DNA of 64,000 bases from Chryseobacterium sp. JUb7 (lineage in GTDB: Bacteria; Bacteroidota; Bacteroidia; Flavobacteriales; Weeksellaceae). Of the stretch, positions 51,707-60,382 are shown in pieces. The notes under the pieces are model-generated. The model saw only the letters and a program-made list of their open reading frames with translations. It was not told the origin of the DNA and did not search any database. The position numbers were made by a program, and so were the translations under genes. Within the stretch, counting starts at the first letter, position 1. Each line of letters opens with the position of its first letter. The stretch is from the NCBI RefSeq assembly GCF_024806495.1, contig NZ_JANUFF010000013.1, positions 57,621 to 121,620 on the forward strand, read 5' to 3'.

Positions 51707-52948
51707 ATGAAAAGAGTTGTTATTACTGGTCTTGGCGCAGTGACGCCTTTGGGAAATAATGTTGAAGAATTCTGGAAAAACAGCATCAACGGAGTAAGTG
51801 GAGCGAATGTGATCACGCACTTTGATACAGAAAAATTTAAAGTACACTTTGCCTGTGAGGTTAAAAATTTTGACCCAAAAGCTCATTTAACGCACAACGA
51901 AATCAAAAGAAGTGATCTTTTTTCACAATATGCAATGTATTCTACAGCCGAAGCGCTGAAAGATTCGGGACTTGAACTGGAAAATATGGATCCTTTTGAC
52001 ACCGGCGTAATCTGGGGAACAGGCCAAGGCGGAATGTGGACTTTCGAAAGTGAAGTGATGAATTTCGCCGCTGGAGACGGAACACCGAGATTCAATCCGT
52101 TTTTCGTTCCTAAATTTATCGCCAATATGGCTTCTGGAATGATTTCTATGAAATTTGGTCTTCAGGGAATTAATTATACTACGATTTCTGCCTGTGCGAC
52201 AGGAAATACTGCAATAATGGATGCTTTCAATTACATTCGTTTAGGAAAAGCTAAAGTAATTGTGAGCGGCGGTTCTGAAGCAGCGATTTCTCCGGCTTCT
52301 GTAGGTGGATTTTCCATTATGAAAGCGATGTCTACAAGAAATGATGATTTTGCAACGGCAAGCCGTCCTTACGATGCAGACAGAGACGGTTTTGTAATGG
52401 GTGAAGGCGCAGGAGCTTTAATTTTAGAAGAGTATGAACATGCAAAAGCAAGAGGTGCAAAAATCTACGCAGAATTGGTAGGAGCAGCCATGACAGCCGA
52501 TGCTTATCATATGACAGCACCTCATCCGGATGGAGTCGGAGCGATCAAAGCGATGCAACTGGCAATGAATGAAGCAGAAATCAATATAAATGATATCGAT
52601 TATATTAATCCCCATGCAACATCTACTCCGATGGGAGATTTAGTTGAGCTGAATGGTATTAATAAATTATTCAAAGGAAGTAAAAATCTGGACATCAGTG
52701 CTACAAAATCGATGACAGGTCACTTATTAGGTGCGGCCGGAGCGGCCGAAGCTATTCTCTCGATTAAAGCTATTGAAAACGGAATTGTTCCTCCGACGAT
52801 TAATCTTCATAAGATTGACGAAAATATTCCTAAAGATCTTAATATTGTCTTTGGAGAAGCTAAGGAAAAGAATATTACGTACGCTTTGAGCAATGCTTTT
52901 GGATTTGGAGGCCATAATGCTACCTTGATTTTTAAGAAGTTTTCTTAA
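51707..52948 (+). CDS. 3-oxoacyl-ACP synthase, FabF-type
   Basis: A 413-residue condensing enzyme with the start MKRVVITGLGAVTPLGN of FabF. Catalytic Cys163 is in TISACATGNTAI, and the His pair is in NPHATSTPMGD and KSMTGHLLGAAGA. It condenses malonyl-ACP with an acyl primer. It starts at the base after the thioesterase stop. As part of a TetR-controlled operon with a thiolase it is probably not the housekeeping FabF but a dedicated paralogue for a special lipid; this is inference. Confidence 0.9.
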   Translation: MKRVVITGLGAVTPLGNNVEEFWKNSINGVSGANVITHFDTEKFKVHFACEVKNFDPKAHLTHNEIKRSDLFSQYAMYSTAEALKDSGLELENMDPFDTGVIWGTGQGGMWTFESEVMNFAAGDGTPRFNPFFVPKFIANMASGMISMKFGLQGINYTTISACATGNTAIMDAFNYIRLGKAKVIVSGGSEAAISPASVGGFSIMKAMSTRNDDFATASRPYDADRDGFVMGEGAGALILEEYEHAKARGAKIYAELVGAAMTADAYHMTAPHPDGVGAIKAMQLAMNEAEININDIDYINPHATSTPMGDLVELNGINKLFKGSKNLDISATKSMTGHLLGAAGAAEAILSIKAIENGIVPPTINLHKIDENIPKDLNIVFGEAKEKNITYALSNAFGFGGHNATLIFKKFS

Positions 52949-53005
52949 ATTCTAAATTAAGCTCAGACATCTGCCCAATCTGTTTGATATGTGTGAGGAA
53001 ATAAA

Positions 53006-53031
53006 AAAAGCAGTCAAATTTGACTGCTTTT
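53006..53031. terminator. Bidirectional terminator between the ketoacyl synthase and cupin genes
   Basis: An 11-bp perfect stem (53006-53016 with 53021-53031, loop AATT) lies between convergent genes. Confidence 0.9.
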
Positions 53032-53074
53032 AACATTGTACGAAGTATATAAAACTCTAAAGTATTATCAAAAA

Positions 53075-53560
53075 TTAATCGGCTTCTTTATCCGAAATAA
53101 AAAAATCATCGGCATCTTCAGCAATAGGAATATACAATCTCTCCCATTCTTTACTTTTTACCATATCCCAGCTATGCCCTTTTCCTTTCAGATCTTCCGC
53201 CAACAGAATAGTTCCCGGCTTAATCATAAAGGTAGAACCATCCGTCACTTTAAACTTAATATTTCCTTTCAACGTAATTACGTACTGTCTTCTTGGAGCC
53301 GGATGTGCATTCTTCTCCCACTCTTCTGTTTTATTACTCATCCAGAAAGTCGTGGTATTCATGTGCTTTAAAGTGGGAATTTTTCCTTTTTCGAAAGTAC
53401 AAGAGCCATCAGGATTATTCACCAGTCTTACCGCGGGAATAAACTCACTGGTCTTTTCAGTGCTTACGCTTATATTTTTATGCTTTTTTTGTTGTCCGTT
53501 CATAAATCCAACAGTGCTTAATGCTAAAACGAGGCTAATGCCTTTAACGAAATTTTTCAT
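53075..53560 (-). CDS. Secreted cupin-like protein
   Basis: A 161-residue protein with a signal peptide (MKNFVKGISLVLALSTVGFMNGQ). The C-terminal two thirds have the cupin pattern AHPAPRRQYVITLKGNIKF ... KPGTILLAEDLKGKGHS, with His and Glu/Asp positions for one metal ion. The function is unknown. It is the last gene of the porin-Dabb-cupin operon (22-base spacer). Confidence 0.83.
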   Translation of the reverse strand: MKNFVKGISLVLALSTVGFMNGQQKKHKNISVSTEKTSEFIPAVRLVNNPDGSCTFEKGKIPTLKHMNTTTFWMSNKTEEWEKNAHPAPRRQYVITLKGNIKFKVTDGSTFMIKPGTILLAEDLKGKGHSWDMVKSKEWERLYIPIAEDADDFFISDKEAD

Positions 53561-53581
53561 TATAAATTTAAATCTTTATTT

Positions 53582-54001
53582 TTAATTGTAAACAGTATCA
53601 TGAACCAACATTCTCTCAAAGAATGGTTTATATTTTTTTACCAAAGCCAAATGCTCAGGAAGCTGACCATAAGCTTCAAGTTCTTCCAACGTATCAAACT
53701 CCATGGAAGCATTGTATGTAAACGTGTTATCTAAAACATTTCTCGGGCTTGAATCTGCCGGTTTTCCGTAACGGAGATTTTTTTGATAAGGCAGTTTTTT
53801 GAGACCTTCAAAAAAATTTTCAAATTCTTTTACCTCAGCTGCAGACAAATCTTTTCTGAGCCAGAACAACAAATAGTGGAAGTACACTTTTTTCTTTTTT
53901 ATAGGATTAAACATAGGTAAAGCAGACGCAAACATATTTCCTGAAATCAGCAACAGCGCTGAAGCCTGCACTGAACGGAATAAAAATTTTCTTCTTTCCA
54001 T
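53582..54001 (-). CDS. Dabb domain protein with Tat-like signal
   Basis: A 139-residue protein. The start MERRKFLFRSVQASALLLISG carries a twin-arginine (RRKFLFR) signal. The rest is a Dabb (stress-responsive alpha/beta barrel) domain, seen in VYFHYLLFWLRKDLS, and EDFENFFEGLKKLP-like helix, then NASMEFDTLEELEAYGQLPEHLALV. Such domains form dimeric barrels that bind small molecules or degrade aromatics. Its placement between a porin and a secreted cupin suggests a periplasmic function for an imported compound. Confidence 0.83.
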   Translation of the reverse strand: MERRKFLFRSVQASALLLISGNMFASALPMFNPIKKKKVYFHYLLFWLRKDLSAAEVKEFENFFEGLKKLPYQKNLRYGKPADSSPRNVLDNTFTYNASMEFDTLEELEAYGQLPEHLALVKKYKPFFERMLVHDTVYN

Positions 54002-54012
54002 TGTAATTATTT

Positions 54013-55341
54013 TTAGTTAAAATCAATTCTGTATTTTAAAACAAACTGCCACTGTCTGTCGGAAACAACCGCATTATTATTGGCATCCCCCGTAAAGACA
54101 GGTCTGTTTTGAGCATCAAAAGTCAATCGCGAAGACATTCCGTTCATTAACAAAGAAATTCCGGCATCGTAAATAATCGCGTTATCATGAAGTCCTTTCA
54201 AATCAGACAACTGCATTCCTACCGCAGGCTGAAGCTGAAGACTCTTTTTTTCTTTGTTTAAATAAGGTAATGTTCCTCCCAACTGAACATAATAAGTATT
54301 CCCCGTTCCGATAACCGGCATTGCATTTCCTGCTCCGTTAAGGCTTGCCAGCGAAGCATCCACAGAAGTTGCAGGGTTATTTGTTCCTACGTAACGAATA
54401 TAATTGGGTCCGTAATCATTGTGCATTGCCATTCCGTAAGCACTTACAGAAGTTCCTTTTTCTTTGTTTAATGGAGCATCGTAAAATAAATCGACGGCAA
54501 AACTTTTCATATCATCATTCACTGTATTTTTATCAATATCCTGATGCCACATTGCATTATGAATATAGTCGAAACCTGCACCCAAGCTCAAAACATTCTT
54601 TTTTCCGCCATACGTTCCGGAATTAAAAGGTGTTGAAATATTTTCTGTATCCAGAAATGCATACCTGAAGTATCCTGAAAAATCTTTATGAGGCGAATTT
54701 TTACTGAAAGTGGCTACATTATATTTAGGATCCGAAGTAGACATCGTATACGGATCTGCCACAACCAATCGATAATCAAATTTACCTAACTGACCTTTCA
54801 CATAAGCTCCCAACTCTCTTACCGTGTAGTCTGTTGCTCCTGCATTGGAAGTTGCATAGGCTGGTAAATCATACAATAAAGTATTCAAAGGTCCAGTAGT
54901 AAATCTGGACAACCCTCTCCAGGTAGAACGTCCCGCTCCAAAAGCAATTTTATCATTAAAAGCATATTCTGCATAAGCATCCAATAAATCAAAATAGTTA
55001 CTGCCTTTTGCATTTACATTCACGTTCGTTGTCCCGCCCTGCAAAACAAACATCAACTTTTCTGTCGGTTTGTAGGTCATTTTTACCCTTACTCTTCGAA
55101 GTGACAAATCTGAGGCATCAGTTTTCGCTTCATTATTAATCAAACTTCCCGGATTGAGCTGCGTATATCTCGCCCAAAGCTCGGCGTATCCACTGAAAGA
55201 AACATATCGTGTATGCTCATCATTCAGATAATGAGTAAGTCCCGGATTATTAAAATCGTTCTTTTTTTGCGCGTCAACTTTTGAGCAAACGCTCATTATT
55301 GAAATTAAAATGAGCCCGACTTTAACAGATTTTTTATTCAT
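54013..55341 (-). CDS. Outer-membrane porin (OprP/DcaP-like barrel)
   Basis: A 442-residue beta-barrel with a signal peptide (about 1-24, ending SKVDAQ). Strands such as LSLRRVRVKMTYKPTEKLMFVLQGG and the terminal RQWQFVLKYRIDFN with a C-terminal Asn/Phe pattern suggest a trimeric porin of the phosphate-selective type, but selectivity is unknown. It leads an operon with the Dabb and cupin genes (11 and 21 base spacers). The promoter region holds three direct repeats likely bound by the divergent response regulator. Confidence 0.82.
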   Translation of the reverse strand: MNKKSVKVGLILISIMSVCSKVDAQKKNDFNNPGLTHYLNDEHTRYVSFSGYAELWARYTQLNPGSLINNEAKTDASDLSLRRVRVKMTYKPTEKLMFVLQGGTTNVNVNAKGSNYFDLLDAYAEYAFNDKIAFGAGRSTWRGLSRFTTGPLNTLLYDLPAYATSNAGATDYTVRELGAYVKGQLGKFDYRLVVADPYTMSTSDPKYNVATFSKNSPHKDFSGYFRYAFLDTENISTPFNSGTYGGKKNVLSLGAGFDYIHNAMWHQDIDKNTVNDDMKSFAVDLFYDAPLNKEKGTSVSAYGMAMHNDYGPNYIRYVGTNNPATSVDASLASLNGAGNAMPVIGTGNTYYVQLGGTLPYLNKEKKSLQLQPAVGMQLSDLKGLHDNAIIYDAGISLLMNGMSSRLTFDAQNRPVFTGDANNNAVVSDRQWQFVLKYRIDFN

Positions 55342-55384
55342 AATATTTTCTTTTTCTTAATCCTTGTTGTTGATTTCAACGGGA

Positions 55385-55448
55385 CAAAATTAGGCTCGAA
55401 AAACAAGGAACATCGTTAGAAAACTATTAGAAAAACTATAGAAATTTA
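55385..55448 (-). promoter_or_regulatory. Porin promoter with three direct repeats (candidate response regulator site)
   Basis: TAATTTTG on the minus strand at 55392-55385 has no well-placed TTG. Upstream lie three in-phase repeats, TTAGAAAACTA (55416-55426), TTAGAAAAACTA (55427-55438) and TAGAAATTTA (55439-55448), spaced 11-12 bases, as typical for OmpR-type activators. Confidence 0.6.
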
Positions 55449-55489
55449 TTAAAACAATTAATCTGTTCTTTTAAAATAAAAATATAGAA

Positions 55490-55497
55490 TACCTTTG
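55490..55497 (+). promoter_or_regulatory. -7 element TACCTTTG of the two-component operon
   Basis: It fits TAnnTTTG and leaves a leader of about 85 bases before ATG 55587. Confidence 0.5.
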
Positions 55498-55586
55498 TAC
55501 AACAATCTAAGGACAACTGACAATCAACTTATTGGCAATAATTATTTTATTCTAAGATTGAAATAATGTCCTGAAACAATTTTCAC

Positions 55587-56276
55587 ATGAAAGTTTTAAT
55601 TATAGAAGACAATACCCGTGTTTCTGCGCTTTTAAAAAGAGGGCTGGAAAGTCAGGGTTACCAGATTTATATTTCGGAAGACGCGGAAGATGCCTTGGTC
55701 ATGGTAGAAAGAATTTCATTTGATTTAGTCATTACTGATATTATGCTGCCACAAATGAACGGCATTGAATTAAGCAAAATCATTAAACAGAAAAATCCGG
55801 ATCTTCCGATTATCATGTTGACAGCTTTGGGAACTATTGATGAAAAAATAGAAGGATTCGATGCCGGAGCAGATGATTATATGGTAAAACCTTTCGAAAT
55901 CAGAGAACTGTATGCCCGAATAAAAGCAGTGTTATTAAGAAAATCTTCTTCCCCAAAGAAAAATGAGCTTTCAAATATTATTGAATATCAAAATCTTATC
56001 GTCAATAAAAATACAAATCGTGTTTTCAGAGATGATAAAGAAATCAACCTTACCCCAAAGGAATTTAAGCTTTTAGTTTTTCTGATGAGCAACGCAGAAA
56101 GAGTCTTGAGCCGCGAAGAAATAGCAGAAAATGTCTGGGGAAATCATTTTGACACGGGAACCAATTACATTGACGTTTACATTGCCTATCTCCGCAAGAA
56201 AATCGACAAAGATTTTAACGAAAAGCTTATTCATACCAAACCCGGAATGGGATTTATTTTTAAACATCAATCATGA
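55587..56276 (+). CDS. OmpR/PhoB-type response regulator
   Basis: A 229-residue regulator. The receiver domain has ED at 7-8, phosphoacceptor Asp51 in VITDIMLPQ, Thr in LTALG and Lys in YMVKPF. The winged-helix domain (about 130-228) ends LIHTKPGMGFIFKHQ. It overlaps the sensor kinase gene by 4 bases (ATGA). It is divergent from the porin operon, which it most likely controls. Confidence 0.95.
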   Translation: MKVLIIEDNTRVSALLKRGLESQGYQIYISEDAEDALVMVERISFDLVITDIMLPQMNGIELSKIIKQKNPDLPIIMLTALGTIDEKIEGFDAGADDYMVKPFEIRELYARIKAVLLRKSSSPKKNELSNIIEYQNLIVNKNTNRVFRDDKEINLTPKEFKLLVFLMSNAERVLSREEIAENVWGNHFDTGTNYIDVYIAYLRKKIDKDFNEKLIHTKPGMGFIFKHQS

Positions 56277-57658
56277 AAATAGCTACCAGAACAGCGCTCA
56301 ATTATGCCATCCTTACTGCGGGAATTCTTTTTGTTTTCGCTTATGTGCTTTATTTTGTTTCAGAAAAAAACAGGGAAGATGAGTTTAATGACCGTTTGGG
56401 ATACAAAATTACATGGAGATCAGAATTTATTTTTGATGCTAAAATTAATGATTCGAAAATCCGGGAACTCCACGAGCGCAACAAAAAGCTTTTAAACGAA
56501 GCTGACATCAGTGTTTATGATGCTAATAAGGCTTTGATATTCACAGACATTCCGCCATTGGAAAGCAACCAGAAATATCTGGATAAAATTATTAAAACCA
56601 ATCGAAACAGGATCACCTGGCAAAACAGCGACCGACAGTATATGGCCATTAAATATGAATTTAACGGTGAGAATTTCTACGTTATAGGAAGTGCAACCGA
56701 TGTTACCGGGAAAGCTCATATCGAAGAATTTAAAAAAGATGTTATCATTATCTACGTCATTTCCATCGCTATTATCTTCATTATCGGCTTTTTATTTTCC
56801 TATTATACACTGAAACCTTTAAAGGATATTATTCTACAGATTCGGGATATTTCGGAACATAATCTCAACAAAAGGCTGGTTGTTCCGAAGGCAAAAGATG
56901 AAATCTACGAACTCACCGAAACTTTTAATTCAACCTTTAACCGTCTGGAGAAATCATTCAATAATCACAGACAATTTGTGACAACCATTTCCCATGAATT
57001 CCGAACACCACTTTCGACCTTAATTGCTGAACTTGAGCTTGCTAAAGAACTAAATATAACACTGGATGACTATAAAATATCGATAGATAATGCCTTACAG
57101 GATGCCAATCATGCCTCACAGCTTTCATCGGCATTGCTGGATTTTGCAAGAGCGAGTTATGATGTGTCACAAATCAGCTTTGTAGATCTTCGTTTGGATG
57201 AGATTTTGGCAGATGCCAAAGTGGCTTTGCTTCAGAAAAACTCAACATATAAAATCGGAATTCATTATATGGATAATATGGCGGATAAAGATGAAAGCAA
57301 CTATGATTTTCATGGAAACCCTTATTTACTTCAGATTGCTTTTCTTAATTTAATGGAAAATGCCTGTAAATATTCTTCTGATAAAAACTGTCATGTAGAA
57401 ATTGAAGTTCAGAACAGAAATCTGGAAATCCGTTTTATAGACCATGGAATTGGCATTTCGGAAGCCGACCATCTAAAAATATTCGACTTATTTTATAGAG
57501 GAAATAATAAAAATTTTGAAAAAGGAAACGGTATCGGGTTATCGATTGTCAAAAGAATTATCGAAATGCATCAGGGGAATCTTTCCTTACAATCTGAGCC
57601 ATCCAGAGGAAGCACTTTTACGATACAGTTTGTCTCACAAAATAAAAAAGCAGTCTGA
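56273..57658 (+). CDS. Sensor histidine kinase with HAMP domain
   Basis: A 461-residue sensor. Transmembrane helices at about 10-29 and 156-178 enclose a periplasmic domain of about 125 residues. HAMP spans 178-230, the phosphoacceptor motif VTTISHEFRTPLSTL has His241, and the ATPase has NLMENACKYSS, DHGIGISE and GNGIGLSIVKR. The kinase is CusS/QseC-like in layout; the signal is unknown. Its stop codon lies inside the following terminator hairpin. Confidence 0.94.
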   Translation: MKIATRTALNYAILTAGILFVFAYVLYFVSEKNREDEFNDRLGYKITWRSEFIFDAKINDSKIRELHERNKKLLNEADISVYDANKALIFTDIPPLESNQKYLDKIIKTNRNRITWQNSDRQYMAIKYEFNGENFYVIGSATDVTGKAHIEEFKKDVIIIYVISIAIIFIIGFLFSYYTLKPLKDIILQIRDISEHNLNKRLVVPKAKDEIYELTETFNSTFNRLEKSFNNHRQFVTTISHEFRTPLSTLIAELELAKELNITLDDYKISIDNALQDANHASQLSSALLDFARASYDVSQISFVDLRLDEILADAKVALLQKNSTYKIGIHYMDNMADKDESNYDFHGNPYLLQIAFLNLMENACKYSSDKNCHVEIEVQNRNLEIRFIDHGIGISEADHLKIFDLFYRGNNKNFEKGNGIGLSIVKRIIEMHQGNLSLQSEPSRGSTFTIQFVSQNKKAV

Positions 57659-57679
57659 GTAGACTGCTTTTTGTTTTTT
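57646..57679. terminator. Bidirectional terminator including the kinase stop codon
   Basis: An 11-bp perfect stem (57646-57656 with 57661-57671, loop GAGT) with T-rich tail; the TGA at 57656-57658 is in the stem and loop. It also serves the convergent gene. Confidence 0.9.
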
Positions 57680-58433
57680 ATGACTTTAACCATTCTGATT
57701 TCGAAAGATAATTCTGGTCAGGATAATAAATAAAAAGGCAATTTCTTCCTTTTATAGTATTAATGATCGGCTGTGTCAGATCTCTTGGAACAGCAGGACA
57801 TCCCCAGCTTCTTCCGATTCTCTTATGCACAGCAGCAAAATCTTCACTTACATAATCAGCACCATGCATTACGATGGCTCTTTTGTAAGCTGCATCATTA
57901 AAACCTTTATCCATCCCCAACAATCTTAAAGAATACCCGTTGTCTCCGTTATAAGTAGCATCTGTGATATAAAATCCTAAGCTGCTTTGAAGAGAGCTGT
58001 TGGTATTCGAAAAGTTGGTTGCAAACTCTTCACCTGTATTTTTCCCGTGGGCAACCAGTGAATTGAATAATACTTTTCTTTCGTTCGTATCAATTACCCA
58101 AAGTCTTTTCGTATTGGAAGACATTGAAAAATCACATACAGTCAATAAATGAGCATCCTGATTAAGCAAACCAGCTTTCTTCAAATTTTCAAAACCTGTT
58201 AAGGCTTTAAAGAAAACTTCTTCGTTAAGTTCGTGCCCTTCTTCAAATGTAATTGATTTGTACAATTCTTCTGACGAAGATACTGTGGTAGAGGTCTTTT
58301 CAGATTTAGCGTCTGCTAATCTTTCAATTTTTTTTGTACTGATTTCATTCTTTACAACCGCCTTTCTTGGAGACAGATAGAATGAAGTAGTTACCATGTA
58401 AACAATACCTAATAAGCTATAAAATCCTTTCAT
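57678..58433 (-). CDS. Murein L,D-transpeptidase catalytic domain-like protein (YkuD_2)
   Basis: A 251-residue exported protein with an N-terminal hydrophobic segment (LLGIVYMVTTSFYL) acting as signal or anchor. The catalytic motif IVMHGADYVS followed by RIGRSWGCPAVPRDL provides His and nucleophile Cys of the YkuD_2 family. Such proteins may cross-link peptidoglycan or attach proteins, though activity for this branch is little known. It has its own promoter (TAAATTTG at 58472-58465 on the minus strand). Confidence 0.9.
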   Translation of the reverse strand: MKGFYSLLGIVYMVTTSFYLSPRKAVVKNEISTKKIERLADAKSEKTSTTVSSSEELYKSITFEEGHELNEEVFFKALTGFENLKKAGLLNQDAHLLTVCDFSMSSNTKRLWVIDTNERKVLFNSLVAHGKNTGEEFATNFSNTNSSLQSSLGFYITDATYNGDNGYSLRLLGMDKGFNDAAYKRAIVMHGADYVSEDFAAVHKRIGRSWGCPAVPRDLTQPIINTIKGRNCLFIYYPDQNYLSKSEWLKS

Positions 58434-58464
58434 TCAATATTATGTTAAATCCAATTGAGTGGGG

Positions 58465-58472
58465 CAAATTTA
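58465..58472 (-). promoter_or_regulatory. -7 element TAAATTTG of the L,D-transpeptidase-like gene
   Basis: It lies 32 bases before ATG 58433. A TTG is 15 bases upstream of it, slightly short. Confidence 0.58.
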
Positions 58473-58561
58473 TAAAAACATAATTATCAAGACCTTATAA
58501 CTCCACAAAGTTTAACTCAATTTAAGAAACTTTAACTTCCTGATTTTGTGATTTAAAGGCA

Positions 58562-59086
58562 CTATTTTTGAGTATCAGAAACGAATTCAAGACTGATCGA
58601 ATTCATGCAATAGCGCAGTCCCGTGGGCTTTGGGCCGTCATCGAAAACATGTCCCAAATGCGAATCGCATCTTTTACAGAGCACTTCTACCCTTTCCATT
58701 CCGTATGCTGTATCTCTTTTATAATAAACACCTTCTTTATCAGCTTCAAAAAAGCTTGGCCAGCCGCAACTGCTGGAAAATTTTGAAGTCGAACGGAATA
58801 AATGATTTCCGCAAACAGCGCAATAATATTCACCGATTTCGTCGAATTCATTATATTTTCCAGTAAAAGCTCTTTCTGTAGCAGCTTCTCTTGAAATGGC
58901 ATATAAATCCGGAGCTAAGATTTTTTTCCATTCCTCATTGGAAATAGTAAGTTTTGTAGTATCTGTTCTTGAATAGTATGGATTGTTTTTTGCTTCGTTT
59001 TCCATAGATGTAATTTTGATAGGTTGATAATTCTGCGAACATGATTGCAGAAAAACGATTAGAATAACAGAAATTAAAAATTTCAT
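58562..59086 (-). CDS. msrB: Peptide-methionine (R)-S-oxide reductase, lipoprotein form
   Basis: A 174-residue enzyme that reduces methionine-R-sulfoxide in proteins. The start MKFLISVILIVFLQSC is a lipoprotein signal with the lipid Cys at 16, so it works in the envelope. Zinc Cys pairs are in YYCAVCGNH and VLCKRCDSHLGH; the catalytic Cys is in GLRYCMNSISL and SSCGWPSF is the conserved loop. The open frame extends 46 codons upstream into the divergent gene, but ATG 59086 fits the signal and the promoter. A -7 element lies 4 bases before the ATG. Confidence 0.94.
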   Translation of the reverse strand: MKFLISVILIVFLQSCSQNYQPIKITSMENEAKNNPYYSRTDTTKLTISNEEWKKILAPDLYAISREAATERAFTGKYNEFDEIGEYYCAVCGNHLFRSTSKFSSSCGWPSFFEADKEGVYYKRDTAYGMERVEVLCKRCDSHLGHVFDDGPKPTGLRYCMNSISLEFVSDTQK

Positions 59087-59089
59087 AAC

Positions 59090-59106
59090 CAAATTTACTA
59101 AATTTG
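59090..59106. promoter_or_regulatory. Back-to-back -7 elements forming a 17-bp palindrome (msrB / DUF445)
   Basis: CAAATTTA-C-TAAATTTG gives TAAATTTG on both strands. The start codons are 4 bases (msrB, minus) and 6 bases (DUF445, plus) from the elements, so both mRNAs are probably leaderless. Confidence 0.65.
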
Positions 59107-59111
59107 AGAAT

Positions 59112-60356
59112 ATGAATGATGAAGCCAAAAGAAAACAATTAAGAAAATATAAAGCCTTTGCCACCGGATTATTTCTGCTGATGGCAGCATTATTTATTAT
59201 TACAACTATTTTACAAAAGACCAATGATTCCCATTGGGTCGGATATGTTCGTGCATTTTCTGAAGCAGCTATGGTCGGAGCTTTGGCAGACTGGTTTGCC
59301 GTAACCGCTTTATTTCGTCATCCGCTTGGGCTTCCAATTCCCCATACCAATCTGATTGAAAACAGCAAGCAGAAATTAGGGGATAATTTAGGAAGTTTTG
59401 TCGTTAATAATTTCCTCTCCCCTCAGAATATCCGTCCTTATATTCAGAAGTTAAAAATTTCAAATTTTGTCGGAGAATGGCTTAGCAAGGAAAAAAATCA
59501 AGGAATTCTGATCCAAAACATGTCTGATATTGTATTAGACATCCTTAATAAGCTGGATGATTCTTCCGTAAGTCATTTCATCAGCAAAAAAGTTTCTGAA
59601 ATGACGGATGATATCAAACTCAATAAAATTGTTGGCAACGGAATCGGCTATATCCTAGAAAAAAATGATCATCAGAGAATTATAACGAATTTATCAAAAC
59701 AGCTTAAGGAATACATCATCGAAAACGACGAAATGATTCAGAAGCGTGTGAAAGAAGGCAGCTATTCGTTTATTCCTTCGTTTGTTGACAATAAAATAGC
59801 GGATAAAATCGCAAGTGGGCTTTCCGATTTTTTCAAAGAAGTAGAAGGAGATCCGGAGCATGAAATCAGGAATTTAATTACTAAAAAAATTCATGATTTT
59901 TCAGTTGATCTAAAAGAAGATCCGAAATGGGAAGATGAATTTAAAAATATCAAAAATGACCTGTTGAAGGGTGAAAAACTGGACGAATATTCAAGTGACA
60001 TCTGGGTTTCTATAAAAAAAACACTGAAAGATGAACTTCAGCAAGACCATTCTTCCTTAAAAATTTATCTTTCAAAAAATCTGAATGAATTTTCACAAAA
60101 TCTAAAAACTGACGAAAGTCTTCAGAATAAAATTGATCACTGGGTTCGCGTAACCGCTTATAAATACATTCTGAAAAACACCCATCAATTCGGTGACCTC
60201 ATCAGCTCAACCGTCGGAAACTGGCAGGGAAAAGAATTAAGCGAAAAACTGGAACTTGAAGTGGGAAAAGACCTTCAGTTCATCCGTGTCAACGGAACTT
60301 TAGTGGGCGGTTTAGTAGGGCTCATCATTTACACGATCTCTCATTTCTTCCTCTGA
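59112..60356 (+). CDS. DUF445 family membrane protein
   Basis: A 414-residue protein with one or two N-terminal helices (about 18-38) and one C-terminal helix (GGLVGLIIYTISHFF). The family motif EAAMVGALADWFAVTALFRHPLGLPIPHT is at about 56-85. The long middle is helical and probably forms coiled coils. DUF445 proteins sit in the inner membrane, and their function is unclear. A hypothetical secreted protein follows after 26 bases. Confidence 0.92.
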   Translation: MNDEAKRKQLRKYKAFATGLFLLMAALFIITTILQKTNDSHWVGYVRAFSEAAMVGALADWFAVTALFRHPLGLPIPHTNLIENSKQKLGDNLGSFVVNNFLSPQNIRPYIQKLKISNFVGEWLSKEKNQGILIQNMSDIVLDILNKLDDSSVSHFISKKVSEMTDDIKLNKIVGNGIGYILEKNDHQRIITNLSKQLKEYIIENDEMIQKRVKEGSYSFIPSFVDNKIADKIASGLSDFFKEVEGDPEHEIRNLITKKIHDFSVDLKEDPKWEDEFKNIKNDLLKGEKLDEYSSDIWVSIKKTLKDELQQDHSSLKIYLSKNLNEFSQNLKTDESLQNKIDHWVRVTAYKYILKNTHQFGDLISSTVGNWQGKELSEKLELEVGKDLQFIRVNGTLVGGLVGLIIYTISHFFL

Positions 60357-60382
60357 AAAAATTAAAACGACAATAACCAACC

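Noticed and set aside
58562..59224. Long form of MsrB from 59224
   Set aside because: The extra 46 codons lie over the divergent DUF445 gene, and a lipoprotein signal starts exactly at ATG 59086.
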